A stretch of DNA of 64,000 nt from JBKXSZ01 sp047017005. Lineage in GTDB: Bacteria > Bacillota > Clostridia > TANB77 > CAG-508. Below are positions 17,019-26,911 of the stretch, piece after piece. Within the stretch, counting starts at the first letter, position 1; every line of letters begins with the position of its first letter. The notes under the pieces were generated by a model. The model was not told the origin of the DNA and did no database searches. It saw only the letters and a list, made by a program, of their open reading frames with translations. Location: the NCBI GenBank assembly GCA_047017005.1, contig JBKXSZ010000004.1, positions 12,443-76,442 on the forward strand, read 5' to 3'. The position numbers and the translations under genes were made by a program.

Positions 17019-17561
17019 CACTTTACCTAATTCTTTTCCTGCTGCTAATTGACTAGTTTCTCGTATTAAACGCACTCTTTGTTCCGAATACTGAAACTCA
17101 TGAGCATAATACCGTAAGAAATCTTGTGCAAATTTTTTAGCTGTTCTCCTATCTTTTTCATAGACGGCAGCTATCACAAAGAAAATGAAACATTCATTTA
17201 AACCCTCCCGGTCTAAAATCATTTCTTTATGGGTAGCCTCAGCCTTTTTTACGGTAGCTAGATATTGTTTCATATCTAGTAGAAGTTTTCTATCTTCTAA
17301 ATAACATAGGATAATAGCATAATCTATTACATATACATGTATTGCTAACACCTCTGTATCATAGAATATTTCTGGCTCCTTTTCTACTGCTTTTTGAAAA
17401 GCTTCTTTCAAAGTCTTTTCGTTGTCTTTAATCTGTTCATTGTTGCGTGATTCTTTTCGTTGGTATAATTCTGATACCACTCCAAAAAAATTCCGCATAA
17501 CAGCTGTTGTAGAGTGATACACATCACTCATTTCTTCTGGTCTTTTCTTTTTTTCTTTCAT
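17004..17561 (-). CDS. Unknown helical protein, 185 residues
   Basis: Not recognised. All-helical and charged, no signal peptide (HVYVIDYAIILCYLEDRKLL; FFVIAAVYEKDRRTAKKFAQ). The pattern of paired helices resembles a TPR-like fold, but no repeat consensus is clear. It has AGAGGAGG nine bases before the ATG, a strong promoter and its own terminator. Confidence 0.75.
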   Translation of the reverse strand: MKEKKKRPEEMSDVYHSTTAVMRNFFGVVSELYQRKESRNNEQIKDNEKTLKEAFQKAVEKEPEIFYDTEVLAIHVYVIDYAIILCYLEDRKLLLDMKQYLATVKKAEATHKEMILDREGLNECFIFFVIAAVYEKDRRTAKKFAQDFLRYYAHEFQYSEQRVRLIRETSQLAAGKELGKVKEEG

Positions 17562-17638
17562 AATAAGCCTCCTCTTTGTTGTAATTTGAAAAATAGATTA
17601 GAATTAGGTTTTTATTTATACTTCTTTTGTATGTTGAA

Positions 17639-17667
17639 ATTATATCACCTTTTTACGTATTTTTCAA
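17639..17667 (-). promoter_or_regulatory. Sigma-A promoter of the gene at 17004-17561
   Basis: Minus strand: TTGAAA, 17 bases, TATAAT. The leader is about 70 nt. Confidence 0.8.
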
Positions 17668-17695
17668 TTTATTTGAATAACTAATTCTTTAACCT

Positions 17696-19006
17696 TTATT
17701 TAATCTTACTTATATATCTATCTATTTCTTTAGCTGCTTCTCTTCCTGTCTTAGCTGCCCATGCAACAGTTGCTTTAAATCCTGCTAAATCTCCTCCTGC
17801 AAATACTTTTTCTTTTGAAGTTTGATAGTTTTCATTTACTTGTATGTATCCCCACTTATTACATTCTAATCCTAGTGTTTGAATTAATTTTTCTTCTGGT
17901 TTAGAGCCTACTGCCATAACAACATAGTCCATTGGTAAAACATAATTGCTTCCCTCAATATTGACTGGAACTTCTCTTGTTTCTCCTTCTTTCTTTATTA
18001 ATTTTGTTTTAATACATTCTACTTTCTCTACTTTTCCTTTTTTATTACCTAATATTTTTACAACATTATTTTGAAAAAGGAATTCAATTCCTTCTGCTTT
18101 TGCATCTTCTATCTCTTTTTTTTCTGCTGGCATTTGTTTTTCAGCTCTACGATAAATTACTTTTACCTCTTTAGCACCTAATCTCTTTATTGTTCTAGCT
18201 GCATCCATAGCTACATTTCCACCACCAATAACAGCAACTATTTTTCCCTCATATTCTGGATGTCTTCCCTTAGCTAATAGCTGATTTCCTCCATATACGC
18301 CTTCTAGCTTCTCTCCTTCGATTCCCATTTCAGAAGCTATATTAGCTCCTATTCCTAAAAATATAGCATCATAGTTTTCTTCTAGCTCACCTAATGTATA
18401 GTCTTTTCCCAATGCTTTTCCTGTTTCTACTTTTATTCCTAATGCTATTATCTTAGCTATGGTTTTGGCTAAAATTTCTTTATCTAGTCGAAACTCCGGA
18501 ATTCCATATTCTAAGATACCACCTAGTTTTTCTTCTCTTTCAAAGATAGTAACGGTATATCCCTTTCTTGCAAGATACGCTGCCGCAGTTAATCCAGCAG
18601 GACCTCCTCCAATAACCGCTATTTTCTTCTCATTATTTACTCTATTTTCTTGTATTTCTTCCTGGTAACAGTTTAACAGACTGTCCTTATCTTCTAGCAT
18701 AGCATCTCCTATATATGCTTCTATTTCTCCTATCGAAGCAGGTTCTCCTTTTATTCCACGGATGCAATTACCCTGACATTGCTTCCTATGTGGACAAATT
18801 CTACCACATATGCTAGATAATACTGTAGTATTAGATAAAATTTGATAAGCTTTTTCCACTTCACCTTGTTTTACTGCCTTAATAAAACTTGGAATATCAT
18901 TTTCAAGAGGACATCCTGTTCTACAAGGGCTCGTTTTGCAATGTAAACAATAATTTACTTTTTCTTGTATTTCTTTTTTTTCTTTACTTTTTTCTCTTTG
19001 GCTCAT
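17696..19006 (-). CDS. NAD(P)H-dependent oxidoreductase, glutamate synthase small-subunit type
   Basis: 436 residues. N-terminal Fe-S part CLHCKTSPCRTGCP and CGRICPHRKQCQGNC, then FAD-binding GGGPAGLTAAAYLARKG and NAD(P)-binding GGGNVAMDAARTIKRLGA, then GGDLAGFKATVAWAAKTGR. This is the GltD/NfnB architecture, which passes electrons from NAD(P)H through FAD and iron-sulphur clusters to a partner. No large glutamate synthase subunit is adjacent, so its partner is unknown. The start is set at MSQREKSK: the promoter at 19057-19085 would start transcription almost at an ATG 14 codons upstream, leaving no room for a ribosome binding site, while AAAGGA lies before the chosen ATG. Confidence 0.88.
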   Translation of the reverse strand: MSQREKSKEKKEIQEKVNYCLHCKTSPCRTGCPLENDIPSFIKAVKQGEVEKAYQILSNTTVLSSICGRICPHRKQCQGNCIRGIKGEPASIGEIEAYIGDAMLEDKDSLLNCYQEEIQENRVNNEKKIAVIGGGPAGLTAAAYLARKGYTVTIFEREEKLGGILEYGIPEFRLDKEILAKTIAKIIALGIKVETGKALGKDYTLGELEENYDAIFLGIGANIASEMGIEGEKLEGVYGGNQLLAKGRHPEYEGKIVAVIGGGNVAMDAARTIKRLGAKEVKVIYRRAEKQMPAEKKEIEDAKAEGIEFLFQNNVVKILGNKKGKVEKVECIKTKLIKKEGETREVPVNIEGSNYVLPMDYVVMAVGSKPEEKLIQTLGLECNKWGYIQVNENYQTSKEKVFAGGDLAGFKATVAWAAKTGREAAKEIDRYISKIK

Positions 19007-19056
19007 TTTTCCGTATCCTTTTCTTTTAAAGACAGATAGTTTACCCATTTGTCTTC

Positions 19057-19085
19057 ATTTTATGTTGTTTTTTATTTCTTGTCAA
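19057..19085 (-). promoter_or_regulatory. Sigma-A promoter of the GltD-like gene
   Basis: Minus strand: TTGACA, 17 bases, TAAAAT. It sits in the gap right after nudF, so it separates this gene from the addB operon, and it decides the downstream start codon. Confidence 0.8.
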
Positions 19086-19096
19086 TAATTCTGACT

Positions 19097-19675
19097 TTAT
19101 CGACTAATGTCTTTATTTTTTTCTCCTTTTTCATATAGAAAATAGTGCATTAAAGCAATCGTCGCACTTGCTGTTATAATTTCATTTTTATCTAACATTT
19201 CTTTTAGTTCTTTCATTGGAATTTTTATTACTTGAATATCTTCTGTTGCATCTAAGTGTCTTTGTGTTTTCTTTAGGTCAGTTGCTAGAAAAAGTGATAT
19301 TTTTTCGTTGGTATACCCAACACTTGTAAAGTATTCTCTTAGCTTTTTCATCTTTCCTGCTAAGTATCCTGTTTCTTCTTCTAGTTCACGGATCGCTCCT
19401 ACCTCCGCTTGTTCTCCTTTTTCAATTTGTCCTGCTGGCATTGCTAACACAGTTAAATTGATTGGTGTTCTTGGTTCTTGTATCATAATTACTTCATCCT
19501 CTTCTGTAATAGCGAGGATAACAGCAGCATCCCCTGCTAAAACATGTTCGCGATGAACTTGTTTATCATCTCTTGGATTATAGTATTCTAATTCTTCTAC
19601 CGTAATTCGTTTGCCCTTATACACAGTCTTTTGTGATAATAGCTTATAGTCTAATGGTTTAAAATATGGATTCAT
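19097..19675 (-). CDS. nudF: Nudix hydrolase, ADP-ribose pyrophosphatase type
   Basis: 192 residues. The Nudix box GQIEKGEQAEVGAIRELEEETGY is complete. The upstream MIQEPRTPINLTVLAMPAG and an N-terminal domain-swap strand (KTVYKGKRITVEELEY) are typical of NudF, which splits ADP-ribose to AMP and ribose-5-phosphate. It is the last gene of the run that starts with addB, 88 bases after udg. Confidence 0.88.
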   Translation of the reverse strand: MNPYFKPLDYKLLSQKTVYKGKRITVEELEYYNPRDDKQVHREHVLAGDAAVILAITEEDEVIMIQEPRTPINLTVLAMPAGQIEKGEQAEVGAIRELEEETGYLAGKMKKLREYFTSVGYTNEKISLFLATDLKKTQRHLDATEDIQVIKIPMKELKEMLDKNEIITASATIALMHYFLYEKGEKNKDISR

Positions 19676-19763
19676 CTTTCTTCCTCTTTTCTATTTTTGG
19701 TTTCTACTTGTTTTTTAATTTTTTTCCTTTTCTCTTTTCCTTTTATCTAATTGCTTTTTCTTT

Positions 19764-20330
19764 TTATACCTTTAAATTTAATTGTTTTGCTTTTTCTACT
19801 ACTATTTTTAAGTCTTGGAAAAAGTCAATTTTCTTTGTATCGTCACGAAGTAATGCAGCTGGATGCCAGGTTGGCATGTATAGGATGTCTTTTTTCTCTA
19901 TCCAATTTCCTCTTGCTGCTGTTATTTTATGTTCTTTTCCTAATATATTTTTTAAAGCAGTACTTCCCATTAAAATAATTATCTTAGGTTTTACCAAAAT
20001 AACTTGATTTCGTAGGTATCCCATACAAGCTTCTGCTTCATCTGCTTCTGGTACACGGTTTTGTGGTGGTCTACATTTTACGATATTGGCAATATATATG
20101 TTTTCTCTTGTTATGCCTAAACCTTGAAAAGCTTTATTCATTAATTGTCCTGCTTTTCCAACGAAGGGAATCCCTTGGATATCCTCGTCTGCTCCTGGTC
20201 CTTCTCCAATTATCATGATATCGGCTTGTTTATCTCCTACTCCAAATACGATATTCTTTCTTCCTTGTGCCAGCATACATTTTTGACATCCTTTTATTGC
20301 TTCTTCTAATTCTTCCCATGTTTCAACCAT
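19764..20330 (-). CDS. Uracil-DNA glycosylase, family 4 (Fe-S)
   Basis: 188 residues. Four cysteines (C15, C18, C86, C102) in the family 4 pattern would hold a 4Fe-4S cluster. GEGPGADEDIQGIPFVGKAG is the uracil-binding motif and HPAALLR the second catalytic block. The enzyme removes uracil from DNA. It lies in a repair-flavoured operon with addB. Confidence 0.93.
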   Translation of the reverse strand: MVETWEELEEAIKGCQKCMLAQGRKNIVFGVGDKQADIMIIGEGPGADEDIQGIPFVGKAGQLMNKAFQGLGITRENIYIANIVKCRPPQNRVPEADEAEACMGYLRNQVILVKPKIIILMGSTALKNILGKEHKITAARGNWIEKKDILYMPTWHPAALLRDDTKKIDFFQDLKIVVEKAKQLNLKV

Positions 20331-20415
20331 TTTGTTTCGCCTCTCCTTGCTTTTTTTGCTCTTATTTATTTCTGTTATTTTTTTATTTCTATCACTTCTT
20401 TTGTTTTTTCTCTTT

Positions 20416-21345
20416 TTATTTAACAGACGGTTCTAATAACTCTATTTTCGTTTTTCTACTAGTATCCATTCTTGCTTTAATCCCTAATGGTATCATTGCT
20501 TTTTTATCAATATGTCCGAAGTTTTCTGATTTGATAATTGGAAAAGAGTATTCTTCTCCAATGGTGTCTTTTAATATTTTCTCTATTGTAAGGTTACTCT
20601 CATGTGTATAGTTTCCTAACCATATGCCTTTTATTTTATCAAATACTTCATTTTGTTTTAAATAGTAAAAACATCGGCTAACAGCTGCTGGTTCTGATTC
20701 CCATCCTAGTTCTTCTAAAAATAGAATTTTATCTTTTACATCAACTTGATATTTTCCCAATAACAGATTGGAAAATAGGGTTAGGTTTCCTCCTATTAAA
20801 ATCCCCTCTGCCATTCCTTCTTGTATCGTTTCATAGGTTTCTTTTTCTGGCTCTCCTATTCTTAAACTTCCTTCTATACAGCATTTTACAAAATGTATCC
20901 ATCCATATTCAGTTTCCCATGAGGTAAAGGCCTTAAAGGTACTTCCATGAAAGGTAACCAGCCCTGTTTTCGCATATATTATATTTAATAGACTCGTTGT
21001 ATCACTAAAGCCACAAAATATCTTTGGGTTATTTTGTATTGCTTCAAAATCAAGATAATCAAAAGTCTGGCTACAGTTATTTCCTCCTTTAGCACAAAGA
21101 ATAGCTTTTACTTCTTTATTCTGAAACATCCTATTGATATCTTCAGCTTTTTCTTTTGCAGTTGCCCCATACCCTGTTGTATTAGAAAAAGCATATTTCC
21201 CAAATATCATTTTAAAACCTAATCCCTCCATTAATAGAATGGATTGGTTAATCGCTTCTAAATCCTCTTTTTCAATCGGGTCCGATGGTGCAATAACAGC
21301 AACAGTATCTCCTTTTTTTAACTTGTTTGGTATGATTGTTTTCAT
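20416..21345 (-). CDS. LD-carboxypeptidase (S66 peptidase, LdcA/MccF-like)
   Basis: 309 residues. The nucleophile is S114 in CGFSDTTSLL; VAVIAPSDPI at the start, AKGGNNCSQTFDYLD, LEELGWE and a late GHIDKKAMIPLG (Glu and His of the triad) follow the S66 family. It could trim the terminal D-Ala from tetrapeptides during cell-wall recycling, or act on microcin-like nucleotides as MccF does. Its place next to pgeF and alr favours cell-wall work. The DDTTS-type serine is present, so it should be active. Confidence 0.88.
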   Translation of the reverse strand: MKTIIPNKLKKGDTVAVIAPSDPIEKEDLEAINQSILLMEGLGFKMIFGKYAFSNTTGYGATAKEKAEDINRMFQNKEVKAILCAKGGNNCSQTFDYLDFEAIQNNPKIFCGFSDTTSLLNIIYAKTGLVTFHGSTFKAFTSWETEYGWIHFVKCCIEGSLRIGEPEKETYETIQEGMAEGILIGGNLTLFSNLLLGKYQVDVKDKILFLEELGWESEPAAVSRCFYYLKQNEVFDKIKGIWLGNYTHESNLTIEKILKDTIGEEYSFPIIKSENFGHIDKKAMIPLGIKARMDTSRKTKIELLEPSVK

Positions 21346-21414
21346 CTCTTCTCCTTGCTTTACTTTTATTTATTATTTTTCTTTCTCTGTTATTTTTTAT
21401 TTTTCTTTTCTTCT

Positions 21415-22239
21415 CTATTTTAATGCACAAATCAAACAATTTCTACCTGTTTGTTTTCCTTCTTTTCGATAGGAATGAAAATGTTCTACCTCACATACGG
21501 TACAAATATTACTATTTTCTATGTTTTCTTCTGGTACTCCAATTTCTTTCATGAGTGCTGTCTGAATCATAGGTATATTAATGTTATATTTTTGTACACC
21601 ATTTTCTATTCTACCTGTTTTTAGCCATAGATTTGTATTTCCTAGATAGGAAAAGGTATTTTTAAAAATTTCTTTTACCTCTTCTTCTACTTCGAAGTGA
21701 CAAGGATGTATCGTTGGTCCCATGCAACACAAAATATCTTTTGGATGGCATCCAAATTTTTCTATCATTTTGATAGCTGCTTTTTGTCCTATCTTTTGTA
21801 CGGTTCCTCTCCAACCTGAGTGTATATTGGCTAGTACATTTTGTACTGGGTCATATAGCAAAATAGGGGTACAATCGGATTCAATTGTCGCCAGTACCAA
21901 TCCTATTTTATTTGTTATCATTCCATCCACATTTTCAAAATTATATCCATAAAAGTATTCTTTTTCTATCTGGTTATCCACAATCTCAACACAATCTGTG
22001 TGACTTTGAAGTGGTCGAATTAAGTTTTGTGGTTTTAAATCTAAAAGAGTTAATATTTTTCGATAGTTTTTTTCTAACTCTTTATCTTCTCCTTGTTGCG
22101 TTATTCGAAAATCAGATGGTTTTCCAACAAATGCATGTACAAGCTTTTCTTCATATGGTTTTAAACTCTTAAATTGATAATATACAATTCCTTCTTTTTG
22201 GATTACACTCATCTCTTTTTGCTTGTCTATCTTGCTCAC
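21415..22239 (-). CDS. pgeF: Peptidoglycan editing factor/purine nucleoside phosphorylase (YfiH, laccase domain)
   Basis: 274 residues. HTDCVEIVD, ESDCTPILLYDP, HSGWRGTVQKIGQKA and GPTIHPCHFEVE supply the His/Cys metal site of the DUF152 (YfiH) family. Family members act on purine nucleosides and, in some bacteria, keep peptidoglycan composition correct. It overlaps alr by four bases, so they are translationally coupled; alr provides D-alanine, which fits a cell-wall link. The C-terminal CTVCEVEHFHSYRKEGKQTG is also typical. Confidence 0.92.
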   Translation of the reverse strand: MSKIDKQKEMSVIQKEGIVYYQFKSLKPYEEKLVHAFVGKPSDFRITQQGEDKELEKNYRKILTLLDLKPQNLIRPLQSHTDCVEIVDNQIEKEYFYGYNFENVDGMITNKIGLVLATIESDCTPILLYDPVQNVLANIHSGWRGTVQKIGQKAAIKMIEKFGCHPKDILCCMGPTIHPCHFEVEEEVKEIFKNTFSYLGNTNLWLKTGRIENGVQKYNINIPMIQTALMKEIGVPEENIENSNICTVCEVEHFHSYRKEGKQTGRNCLICALK

Positions 22240-23351
22240 TCCTTTTCTTCTTTCACATATTTTCTGGGAACTCTTTGGTTAATGTTGCATAAAATTTCAT
22301 GTGTAATGGTTTTCGCTTCCTGTGCTACTTTTTCTACTGTAATATCCTCATTGTCCCAAAGATACACTTTATCTCCTACCTCTACTTCTGGTAATTTCGT
22401 AACATCCACCATAAAACTATCCATACAAATTGTTCCTACAATTGGTGCTAATTTTCCACGTATTTTAACGTATCCTTTTCCAGATAGACTTCTTGGATAA
22501 CCATCTCCATAACCAATTGCTACTGTTGCAATTTTTGTCTTTGCTCTTTTCGTGATAAATCTTCTTCCATAACTGATGGCTGTTCCTTTTGGTACTTCTT
22601 TTAGGAAGGTTATTTGAGAGATTAATTTGGTACATGGCTTTAAGTTAATTTCTTTTTCAGATAGTTTATCTGGATAATGTCCAAATAGGATAATTCCCGG
22701 TCTTACCAAGTTAAATTTCGCTTCCGGGAAATGGGTAATTCCCGTACTTGCAGAAGCATGGACAAATTCAAAGGAAAATCCTGCATTTTCTAAGTTTTCT
22801 AGTGTTTGTGAGAAAAGCTTAATTTGTTTTTTAGTGTATTCTTTATCCGTATCTCCAGAAGAAAAATGAGTATAGATTCCCTGTATTTGAATATGTTCTA
22901 ATTTCTGTATTTGGGTTGCTACTTCTACTGCCTTTTCTGGAAAAAGCCCTGTTCTTCCCATTCCAGTATCTATTTCTAGATGTATTTTTACTATTTTATT
23001 TTGTTTTTCTGCTTCTTTATTTAGTAGTTCGGCTATTGCTTGATTTGCTACTCCTATTGTTAAGTTATTTGTTACAGCATTTTTTACTTCTCCTTGTGGA
23101 ATTTGGTTTAATACCATAATATCCATTAAAAAACCTGCTTTGCGAAGAGCAATTCCTTCTTCGCAAATAGCTACTGCTGCTATTTTTATCTTGTTTTCTT
23201 CTAAAATTTGTTTTAAAGAAGCAGCGCCAGTTCCATATCCATCTGCTTTAATAACTGGCATAACAGTTATCCCTTTCCCTACTTTTTCTTGAATCTGTTT
23301 TAAATTATATGCAATCGCATCTAAATTTACTTCTAGATAGGTACTTCTCAT
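22236..23351 (-). CDS. alr: Alanine racemase
   Basis: 371 residues. PLP lysine K35 is in VIKADGYGTGA, the second catalytic residue is the Tyr in AIGYGDGYPRSLSG, and GRTGLFPE and CMDSFMVDV are further family blocks. It converts L-alanine to D-alanine for peptidoglycan. Coupled to pgeF by a four-base overlap and 26 bases after addB. Confidence 0.95.
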   Translation of the reverse strand: MRSTYLEVNLDAIAYNLKQIQEKVGKGITVMPVIKADGYGTGAASLKQILEENKIKIAAVAICEEGIALRKAGFLMDIMVLNQIPQGEVKNAVTNNLTIGVANQAIAELLNKEAEKQNKIVKIHLEIDTGMGRTGLFPEKAVEVATQIQKLEHIQIQGIYTHFSSGDTDKEYTKKQIKLFSQTLENLENAGFSFEFVHASASTGITHFPEAKFNLVRPGIILFGHYPDKLSEKEINLKPCTKLISQITFLKEVPKGTAISYGRRFITKRAKTKIATVAIGYGDGYPRSLSGKGYVKIRGKLAPIVGTICMDSFMVDVTKLPEVEVGDKVYLWDNEDITVEKVAQEAKTITHEILCNINQRVPRKYVKEEKE

Positions 23352-23377
23352 TTTCTTTCTCCTTCTCTTTTGATTTT

Positions 23378-26300
23378 CTATTCTATGTCTGTCCTTTCTT
23401 TATCCTTTTCTTTGCCTTTCAACTCTCCCAATATGGCGTTCTTATCTAAGTTTCCAATATATCGATAGCAATTTCCCTTTAATCTTGGGTTAAATTGGCA
23501 GATAGCTTTGTATTCACAATACTCACATGGTGTCTTTTTATTTTTAGGATTATAGTAAGGTTTTAACTCTATTTTTCCTGTTAATATTTCTCTGCTGATT
23601 TGTTTGACTAATTTTTTAATATATTGCTCCAAGTTCTCAAATTCTTCTCTTGAAATAGCATTGGACTTGGCTTTACTTAAGTTTCCACTCTTATCTAAAT
23701 AGGCTGGAATCACACTAGAAGATCCTGACTCTAGGCCTTTATCCATCATTTTAGCAACTTTTACATCAGCTAAAATATAGCCATTCATTTTGAATTTTTT
23801 CTTCATTTCTGCTGTAATTTCTTCATCTGTTTTATTTCTATCTGCTTTTAAAATAGGGTCAATTAAATTAAAATACAGGATTCCTGCTGGTATACTATCT
23901 TCCACCTTTTCTGTTACGGCATCTAGATAGGTTAATAACTGAATTTGTAGTCCTGCCATTACTTCATTTAAGTCAATGCTTTTTACCGATGATTTATAAT
24001 CAATAATACGAAGATAAGTACCATCTTCATTTTTTGCAATATCAACACGGTCTATCTTACCTGTAATTTCCACTCTTTTGCCATCTTCTAATGTTAATTT
24101 AATAGCTGGGTATTCTTTTCCATCTTTAAATTCTAGCTCTGTCCCATATACATTAAAGTCACTTATTTTTAAGCTCTCAATAATATATTGAATTGATTTT
24201 AGAATAACCTTTTTTAATCTTCTTGTTAAATTGCGAAACTTAGCACTACTGGTAAAGATATAGTTTTTGGAAAGTGCTAGCTTTTCTTGAATAATGTCTT
24301 CTATAATTTTCTCTAATTCTTTTCTGTCTATTTCTTTTACATTTTTTCCTTCTTCTGCTACTGTTTCAAAAAAAGTATCAATAATATCATGCATAAAAGA
24401 ACCAGTATCTACCATTTTTACTTGATAATGTTCTTGTTCTTTTAGTTTTAGTCCATACTTTAGATAGAAGGAGAAAGGACAGGATTGATATTTTTCTAAT
24501 CGAGAGATACTAGTTTGTAATGTTTTTCCATAAAGTTTCTCTATATTTTCTGGTTTTATTATTTCTGGTAAATTGGAATATTCCATTCCCTTTAGACTCT
24601 GTTTTAAACGTTCTTTAGTTTCTTCCTTTTGGATGAAATATTCATAAACACCATACCATATAGGATCTATTTCTTCTCCTTGGCTAAGTGCTCTTAATTG
24701 CTCTAAAAGAGCTTCAAAGGTTGGCTTTCTTCTGGTAATACTACTCTTTCTTTCTACGACGTCACTTTCTTCTACGATACTAGGAAATAGTTTCTTTATT
24801 TTAGAAATAAGAATGGAAGGTCTTTGTGATTTTCCTTCATTATCAGAAGACGTATAGGATAAATAAAGTTCTCTTTCTGGAGTCATAAAAGCTTTATATA
24901 TATTAAAATTATCTTCATATAGCTTATCAATGGTTCCTTTTGCAAGTTCCATTCCCTTTTCTTTTAAATATGTTCTATCCGTATCATTAAAAAAGCCCTC
25001 TTCTTTGTTATTACTTGGAAATGCACCATCATTTAATCCAATGATAAAGACAGCTTTCATCGGATGACTTCTAGAACGGTCTACATCTCCTAAAATTACC
25101 TGATCTTGTGTCCCCGGTATGGTTGCTAGTGAGCTACTATTTAGTCCCACTTTTAACAGTTTGTTGTAGTTGTCAAATCCTACCTTTTCATCTCCTAATG
25201 TTAATACTAATTCGTCTAGTACATGAATCAATACTTTCCAGCTTTCTTCATAAGCATTTGCTAAATCTAGCATTTCTTCTTTTTTCATTTCTTCTATTCT
25301 TTGTTCTAGTTGTTCTGGTATTTGATTGTCTATTAAATACTGATATAGAGATTTTGTCATCTCTTGTACGGTTTTGCTAGTAGTAAGTCTCGTTTTTAAT
25401 TCCAATAATGGGCCTATTATCTGTCTTCGAACCTGATTTAAATATTCAATTTCTTTTTCATTTTTTTCGTCTATAATTCCATATTTCCAATCTTCTTGAT
25501 ACCACTTTTTCCCCTTAATTCCCCATTGAATACAATAGTTTTCTAATTTAAAGATATCCTCTTGTTCTAAATCTTGAACAAGTCCACTTTTGATATATGC
25601 AAACATGGCTTCATATGACCAATTTTGGGCAAAAATATCAAAGATGGATAAGATGTACTTCATTAAAATATTTTGGCTTAAATCTCGTTTCTCGTCGATA
25701 AAAACAGGTATTTCATATTCACGGAAGATAGCTTTTGCAAGAGAAGAATAGGCATCCATATTTTTCGTGATAATACCAATGTCATGATACTGGTAACCAT
25801 CTGTATTTACTAACATTACAATTTGTTTTGCAACCTCTTCTATTTCTGAATATGGGTTAGCAGCTAAAAACAAATGCATATGTTCTACTTTTTCTGGATA
25901 GGGATGATATGGTATTTGGTACATATTTTGTTCTATATGTTGCAATTCTTTATTTTGAAATCTTAGTAACTTCCCTAGATAGACAGGCATATCTAATGTA
26001 ATGTTATTTTCTTTTGCTAGATTTAATAATTTTCCTATTGTTTTTTTATTATCATAAAAAATATCGGTTTCTGGTCTATTGGCCTCCTCTAAGCTGTCAG
26101 ATGTAATGGTTATTGTAACCTGTTTTGCTTGCAATAGTAATTTTCTTATCAACGCATATTCTTGCTCGGTAAAGCCACTAAATTCATCTAAATAGATAGT
26201 AGCCCCTTTATATGCTTCCCATTTTTCTATATTTTCTTCTAATTTCGTTAAAATATCATTTTCATCAATATATTTATCTTCTATTTGTTTTTGATATTGG

Positions 26301-26773
26301 CTATAGATAAGTGCCATATCTTCTAATTTTTTAGCAAGGTATGGGTCTTCTATTTGCTCTAATATTTCTTTTATTTTTTCTGGTTTAATCTGATGTTTCT
26401 TAAATTCTGTTATCGCAGTCTTAATGGTCTCTAAATTCTCATCCGATTTTCCTAAAAAAGTAAATTTCTTTTTCTTTTGTCCTAATAAGTAGTATACCAA
26501 CATCGATTTTCCAATATCGGATAATGTAGTTTGGTTTCTTCCTCCAACCTCTTGCATCACACGATATGCCATACGCTGAAAGGTGATTACCTCCGCAGAA
26601 AGGACAGCAGTAGTATTTGCCGCTTCTAACAGCTTCTTTTCTGCTGTATACGAAAACTGTTCTGGGGTAATCATATATATCTTTTCCCCTTCTTGTATTC
26701 TTTTTGCTATTTCTTGAAAGCAGAAATAACTTTTTCCGCTTCCTGCTCTTCCATAAACTAATCGTAAACTCAT
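23378..26773 (-). CDS. addB: ATP-dependent helicase/deoxyribonuclease subunit B
   Basis: 1131 residues. The Walker A is GRAGSGKSYF at residues 8-17. The C-terminal nuclease has the RLEKYQSCPFSFYLKYGL start, an IDRVDIA motif and an IIDYKSS motif, and the four-cysteine Fe-S cluster uses that first Cys plus CEYCEYKAIC. AddB works with AddA to resect double-strand ends for recombination. No addA lies in the window; the next gene downstream is alr, which is not the common addB-addA order. The start codon has a GCAGGTGAAATGAA upstream. Confidence 0.95.
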   Translation of the reverse strand: MSLRLVYGRAGSGKSYFCFQEIAKRIQEGEKIYMITPEQFSYTAEKKLLEAANTTAVLSAEVITFQRMAYRVMQEVGGRNQTTLSDIGKSMLVYYLLGQKKKKFTFLGKSDENLETIKTAITEFKKHQIKPEKIKEILEQIEDPYLAKKLEDMALIYSQYQKQIEDKYIDENDILTKLEENIEKWEAYKGATIYLDEFSGFTEQEYALIRKLLLQAKQVTITITSDSLEEANRPETDIFYDNKKTIGKLLNLAKENNITLDMPVYLGKLLRFQNKELQHIEQNMYQIPYHPYPEKVEHMHLFLAANPYSEIEEVAKQIVMLVNTDGYQYHDIGIITKNMDAYSSLAKAIFREYEIPVFIDEKRDLSQNILMKYILSIFDIFAQNWSYEAMFAYIKSGLVQDLEQEDIFKLENYCIQWGIKGKKWYQEDWKYGIIDEKNEKEIEYLNQVRRQIIGPLLELKTRLTTSKTVQEMTKSLYQYLIDNQIPEQLEQRIEEMKKEEMLDLANAYEESWKVLIHVLDELVLTLGDEKVGFDNYNKLLKVGLNSSSLATIPGTQDQVILGDVDRSRSHPMKAVFIIGLNDGAFPSNNKEEGFFNDTDRTYLKEKGMELAKGTIDKLYEDNFNIYKAFMTPERELYLSYTSSDNEGKSQRPSILISKIKKLFPSIVEESDVVERKSSITRRKPTFEALLEQLRALSQGEEIDPIWYGVYEYFIQKEETKERLKQSLKGMEYSNLPEIIKPENIEKLYGKTLQTSISRLEKYQSCPFSFYLKYGLKLKEQEHYQVKMVDTGSFMHDIIDTFFETVAEEGKNVKEIDRKELEKIIEDIIQEKLALSKNYIFTSSAKFRNLTRRLKKVILKSIQYIIESLKISDFNVYGTELEFKDGKEYPAIKLTLEDGKRVEITGKIDRVDIAKNEDGTYLRIIDYKSSVKSIDLNEVMAGLQIQLLTYLDAVTEKVEDSIPAGILYFNLIDPILKADRNKTDEEITAEMKKKFKMNGYILADVKVAKMMDKGLESGSSSVIPAYLDKSGNLSKAKSNAISREEFENLEQYIKKLVKQISREILTGKIELKPYYNPKNKKTPCEYCEYKAICQFNPRLKGNCYRYIGNLDKNAILGELKGKEKDKERTDIE

Positions 26774-26867
26774 TTCATTTCACCTGCTATTATTTTATCA
26801 TAAAACCAGATAAAGAGGTAGATTGAAAAGGAAAAAGATAGAAAACATTCGTTTATCTTCTTCCTTT

Positions 26868-26911
26868 CAAGAAACAAAAAGACTTGCAATTGCAAGTCTC
26901 TTTGTTTCAAG
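26868..26911 (-). terminator. Terminator after the unknown gene at 26912
   Basis: GACTTGCAATTGCAAGTC is a perfect palindrome, extended by AAACAAA/TTTGTTT outside one mismatch. It begins at the stop codon. Confidence 0.7.
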
